Assembly: GCA_910588335.1 (NCBI GenBank)
Contig: CAJUQV010000028.1
Span: forward strand, 1-31,939
Direction of reading: 5' to 3'
DNA length: 31,939 nt
DNA from: an uncultured Ruminiclostridium sp.
Lineage (GTDB): Bacteria; Bacillota; Clostridia; Oscillospirales; Ruminococcaceae
The translations under genes were made by a program, and so were the position numbers. Shown here piece by piece: positions 29,516 to 31,939 of this stretch. Below the pieces are notes generated by a model. That model was not told where the DNA came from. It was given only the letters and a program-made list of their open reading frames with translations, and did not search any database. Every line of letters begins with the position of its first letter. Positions within the stretch are counted from its first letter, which is position 1.

Positions 29516-30553
29516 ATGAAAAACAGTTTTTCCGAAAGCTATAAGGCGGCGGGAGTTGACGTTACCGCAGGATACGAGGGCGTAAAGCTGATGAAAAAGG
29601 ACGTTGAGCGCACCTTTATTCCCGGAGTGCTTACCGGAATAGGAGGCTTCGGCGGTCTGTTTCAGCTTGATATCTCCGATATAAAGGAGCCCGTTCTGGT
29701 ATCGGGCACCGACGGAGTGGGCACAAAGCTTAAGCTGGCAATGCTTATGGACAAGCATGACACCATAGGTATCGACGCCGTGGCCATGTGCGTTAACGAT
29801 ATAATCTGCTGCGGCGCCAAGCCCCTGTTTTTTCTGGATTATATCGCCATCGGCAAAAACGTGCCCGAAAAGGTGGCGGAAATCGTCAAGGGAGTCGCCG
29901 AGGGCTGTGTAAGAGCGGGCTGCGCTCTTATCGGTGGCGAAACCGCGGAGCACCCCGGATTGATGCCCGAAGACGAATACGATATTGCGGGCTACACAAC
30001 CGGCGTTGTGGATAAGTCAAAAATGCTTGATAACACCAAGGTAAAGGAAGGGGACGTTATAATCGGACTGGCTTCCACCGGAGTCCACAGCAACGGTTTT
30101 TCGCTGGTAAGAAAGGTTTTTGATATAACAACCAAAGAGGCTCTCGATAAAACTCTTCCCGACGGAAGAAGTTTAGGCGAAGCTTTGTTAGTTCCCACCG
30201 AAATTTACGTAAAGCCCGTTCTTGATCTTATCTCCAAGGTGGAGGTAAAGGCGATAAGCCACATTACGGGCGGCGGCTTTTACGAAAATGTTCCCCGCTC
30301 ACTTCCCGAAGGCTTTACCGCGAGGGTTACCAAAAGTTCCTTTGAAGTGCCCGCCATCTTCCGCTATATGCAGGAAACGGGTCATATTCCCGAAAGAGAT
30401 ATGTATAACACATTCAATATGGGTATAGGAATGACCTGCGTAGTGCCCGCGGATAAAGCCAATGAAGCGGTGGATATCTTAGGAGGATACGGAATAAAGG
30501 CGTATTGTATAGGCGAGATTATTAAAGGCGGCGAGGGTATAGAGCTTATCTGA
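29516..30553 (+). CDS. purM: AIR synthetase (phosphoribosylformylglycinamidine cyclo-ligase)
   Basis: PurM closes the imidazole ring: FGAM plus ATP to AIR. The 345-residue product shows YKAAGVDVTAGYEGV, the metal/ATP segment VSGTDGVGTKLKLA, AMCVNDIICCGAKPLFFLDY, LIGGETAEHPGLM and ITGGGFYENVPRSLP, all standard. GAAAGGA precedes the ATG, 16 bp after purF. It is followed by a CCCC/GGGG-bounded T-rich hairpin (about 30556-30573) that is too short-stemmed to be a clear terminator. Identification is certain. Confidence 0.96.
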   Translation: MKNSFSESYKAAGVDVTAGYEGVKLMKKDVERTFIPGVLTGIGGFGGLFQLDISDIKEPVLVSGTDGVGTKLKLAMLMDKHDTIGIDAVAMCVNDIICCGAKPLFFLDYIAIGKNVPEKVAEIVKGVAEGCVRAGCALIGGETAEHPGLMPEDEYDIAGYTTGVVDKSKMLDNTKVKEGDVIIGLASTGVHSNGFSLVRKVFDITTKEALDKTLPDGRSLGEALLVPTEIYVKPVLDLISKVEVKAISHITGGGFYENVPRSLPEGFTARVTKSSFEVPAIFRYMQETGHIPERDMYNTFNMGIGMTCVVPADKANEAVDILGGYGIKAYCIGEIIKGGEGIELI

Positions 30554-30643
30554 TTTTCCCCTGTTTTTTTGGGGGCACTGACTCGGATTTCGCCGCGCCT
30601 TGTCCGAAAAATCAACACAACAATTTACCGAAAGGATAATAAA

Positions 30644-31267
30644 ATGAACATAGCTGTACTTGTATCGGGCGGCGGCACCAACCTGCAAGCACTTATAGAC
30701 GCAGAAAAAACAAATAATCTGGGAGGCGGAAAAATAACCTGTGTAATAAGCTCAAAACCCGATGTTTACGCCCTTCAGAGAGCAAAGGACAACGACATAA
30801 AGGGAATAGTACTGGAAAGAAAAAAATATCCGGACTCCGCCGCATACAGCCAAGCTATGGCTGAGCTTCTCATAGCCGAAAAAGCCGACCTTGTAGTATA
30901 CGCCGGCTTCCTTACAATCCTTGATGAAACCGTCTGCAAAGCCTTTCCCTATAAAATGATAAACGTTCACCCCGCCCTTATACCCAGTTTTTGCGGAAAA
31001 GGCTGCTACGGACTCCATGTACACGAGGCGGCGCTCCAGAAGGGGGTAAAAATCACCGGCGCTACCGTTCACTTTGTGACGGAAGAATGCGATGGGGGCC
31101 CCATCATACTGCAAAAGGCGGTGGAGGTGAAAAACGGCGATACTCCCGAAACGCTTCAGAAAAGGGTAATGGAGGAAGCGGAGTGGGTGCTGCTTCCGGA
31201 AGCGGTAAGGCTGTTCTGCGAAGGCAGGATTACGGTAAAGGAAGGCAAGGCCTATGTGGAAAAGTGA
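30644..31267 (+). CDS. purN: Phosphoribosylglycinamide formyltransferase
   Basis: PurN transfers a formyl group from 10-formyl-THF to GAR. From the ATG at 30644 the 207-residue protein begins MNIAVLVSGGGTNLQALIDA (nucleotide loop SGGGTNLQ) and carries INVHPALIPSFCGKGCYG with the catalytic His and ITGATVHFVTEECDGGPII with the catalytic Asp. The frame extends upstream to 30569, but AAAGGA sits before 30644 and family members start there. It lies 90 bp after purM. Further purine genes (purH, purD) are probably beyond the window's kinase gene or elsewhere. Confidence 0.95.
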   Translation: MNIAVLVSGGGTNLQALIDAEKTNNLGGGKITCVISSKPDVYALQRAKDNDIKGIVLERKKYPDSAAYSQAMAELLIAEKADLVVYAGFLTILDETVCKAFPYKMINVHPALIPSFCGKGCYGLHVHEAALQKGVKITGATVHFVTEECDGGPIILQKAVEVKNGDTPETLQKRVMEEAEWVLLPEAVRLFCEGRITVKEGKAYVEK

Positions 31268-31289
31268 CATTAAAAAGGAATAATATCGT

Positions 31290-31856
31290 ATGAAAAAATA
31301 TACCGTTATCGGCGGAGTCAACGGTGTGGGCAAAAGCGCACTTTCGGGCGTTTTGGCAAAAACCGATACCGAACTGGGCATAATAGTTGACGCGGACAAG
31401 CTGACGGCAGCAAAAGAAGGAAACAAGCTAAAAAGTGGAAAAAAAGCCGTCCGCATTATTTCCGACTGCCTGAACAAAGGCGTAAATTTCACACAGGAAA
31501 CCACACTTTCAGGCAAGAAAACGCTTCGCACGATTATCGAAGCCAATGAAAAGGATTACTATATCCGATTGTTTTACATCGGAGTAAGCACAGCGGAGGA
31601 AAGCCTTTCACGCATAAAAAACCGTGTTCTCAAGGGCGGACACGATATACCCGAAGAGGACGTAAAAAGACGCTACAACAGCCGTTTCGAGGATCTGAAA
31701 AAAATTCTCCCCTACTGTAACGAGGTACAGCTTTACGATAACGAAAATGGCTTTATCTTTGTGGGAGAATACCGCAACGGAAAACTTTTTACCGTTGGAA
31801 ACGCGTTTCCCCGATGGATAACGGATCTTGAAAAATATCTGCGGAACGATCCGTAA
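31290..31856 (+). CDS. Zeta-toxin-like P-loop kinase
   Basis: A 188-residue protein with Walker A GGVNGVGKSALS (residues 8-19), an Asp pair IIVDADKL at about 31-38, and FTQETTLSG at about 67-75, where a Glu or Asp could act in phosphotransfer. RVLKGGHDIPEEDVKRRYNS forms the Arg-rich lid. This is the layout of zeta-toxin/UDP-GlcNAc-kinase-like proteins, a group that is common as stand-alone genes in Clostridia. No antitoxin-like small gene is adjacent, so toxicity should not be assumed. AAAGGA precedes the ATG, 22 bp after purN, so it is probably read through from the purine operon. Substrate unknown. Confidence 0.8.
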   Translation: MKKYTVIGGVNGVGKSALSGVLAKTDTELGIIVDADKLTAAKEGNKLKSGKKAVRIISDCLNKGVNFTQETTLSGKKTLRTIIEANEKDYYIRLFYIGVSTAEESLSRIKNRVLKGGHDIPEEDVKRRYNSRFEDLKKILPYCNEVQLYDNENGFIFVGEYRNGKLFTVGNAFPRWITDLEKYLRNDP

Positions 31857-31939
31857 AATCTAAAAAGCAAGCAAGGGACACAACTGCGAAACCTGCTAAT
31901 AAAAGTCAATACCTAAAATGAAAAAAGAAGCAGGAAAAT

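Noticed and set aside
31290..31856. Toxin-antitoxin module
   Set aside because: No partner gene of antitoxin size lies upstream or within the remaining 83 bp of the window.

Overview
The window looks like a chromosomal segment of a low-to-moderate GC Firmicute of class Clostridia, most likely a Ruminococcaceae/Oscillospiraceae-type gut or rumen bacterium. The grounds are a str operon (rpsL-rpsG-fusA-tuf) with strong Gram-positive ribosome-binding sites, near-consensus sigma-A promoters, AT-rich intergenic DNA, a Clostridia-style threonyl-tRNA synthetase, glycan enzymes (GH26 mannanase, CE2-like esterase), a sugar ABC importer without its own ATPase, and a purine operon with two purF-type genes. 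This assignment is inferred from gene content; no species can be named.

Layout. 1-5.2 kb: translation genes rpsL, rpsG, fusA and tuf, with folded intercistronic RNA between the first three. 4.9-8.3 kb: a genomic scrapyard holding a second copy of the tuf 3' end and its downstream region, decayed secreted-protein pieces, two small membrane-protein ORFs and a TraX-like C-terminal fragment. 8.5-16.0 kb (all minus strand): GAPDH, a TetR regulator with a flavodoxin-like protein, a GH26 mannanase overlapping a DUF4358-type lipoprotein gene, a broken secreted-protein gene with a small membrane ORF, a YjfB-type motility protein, and thrS. 16.3-18.9 kb (plus): a degenerate von Willebrand A-like protein, an unknown protein and a lipoprotein SGNH/CE2-type esterase. 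19.3-20.0 kb: tRNA-Leu(GAG) with promoter and terminator, then an IS5-type transposase remnant. 20.4-24.0 kb (minus): two CUT1 permeases and their binding lipoprotein. 24.8-31.9 kb (plus): the purine operon purE-purC-purF paralogue-purF-purM-purN, followed by a zeta-toxin-like P-loop kinase.

Two things stand out. First, a dispersed family of tiny non-coding elements (about 43-103 bp, eight copies or fragments) has TACTAATC/TACCAATC ends, one or two hairpins joined by a conserved GTGCTTAGGGTGC-type linker, and TAA or TTA 3-bp target duplications. One copy interrupts the duplicated tuf 3' region, so the uninterrupted copy serves as an internal empty site and proves insertion. Second, purE is preceded by a 41-codon leader ORF with its own Shine-Dalgarno sequence; its stop codon lies inside the left arm of an intrinsic terminator, the layout expected for translation-coupled attenuation of purine synthesis. 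A PurF paralogue whose catalytic Cys is replaced by Gly, a folded region between purC and that paralogue, and an S12 protein with Arg at a streptomycin-resistance position are further points of interest.

The short elements occur only between 5.5 and 22.5 kb and are absent from the str and pur operons. Several sit inside transcribed leaders or spacers (thrS 5' UTR; between the sugar-binding protein and its permeases), so they may affect expression there.
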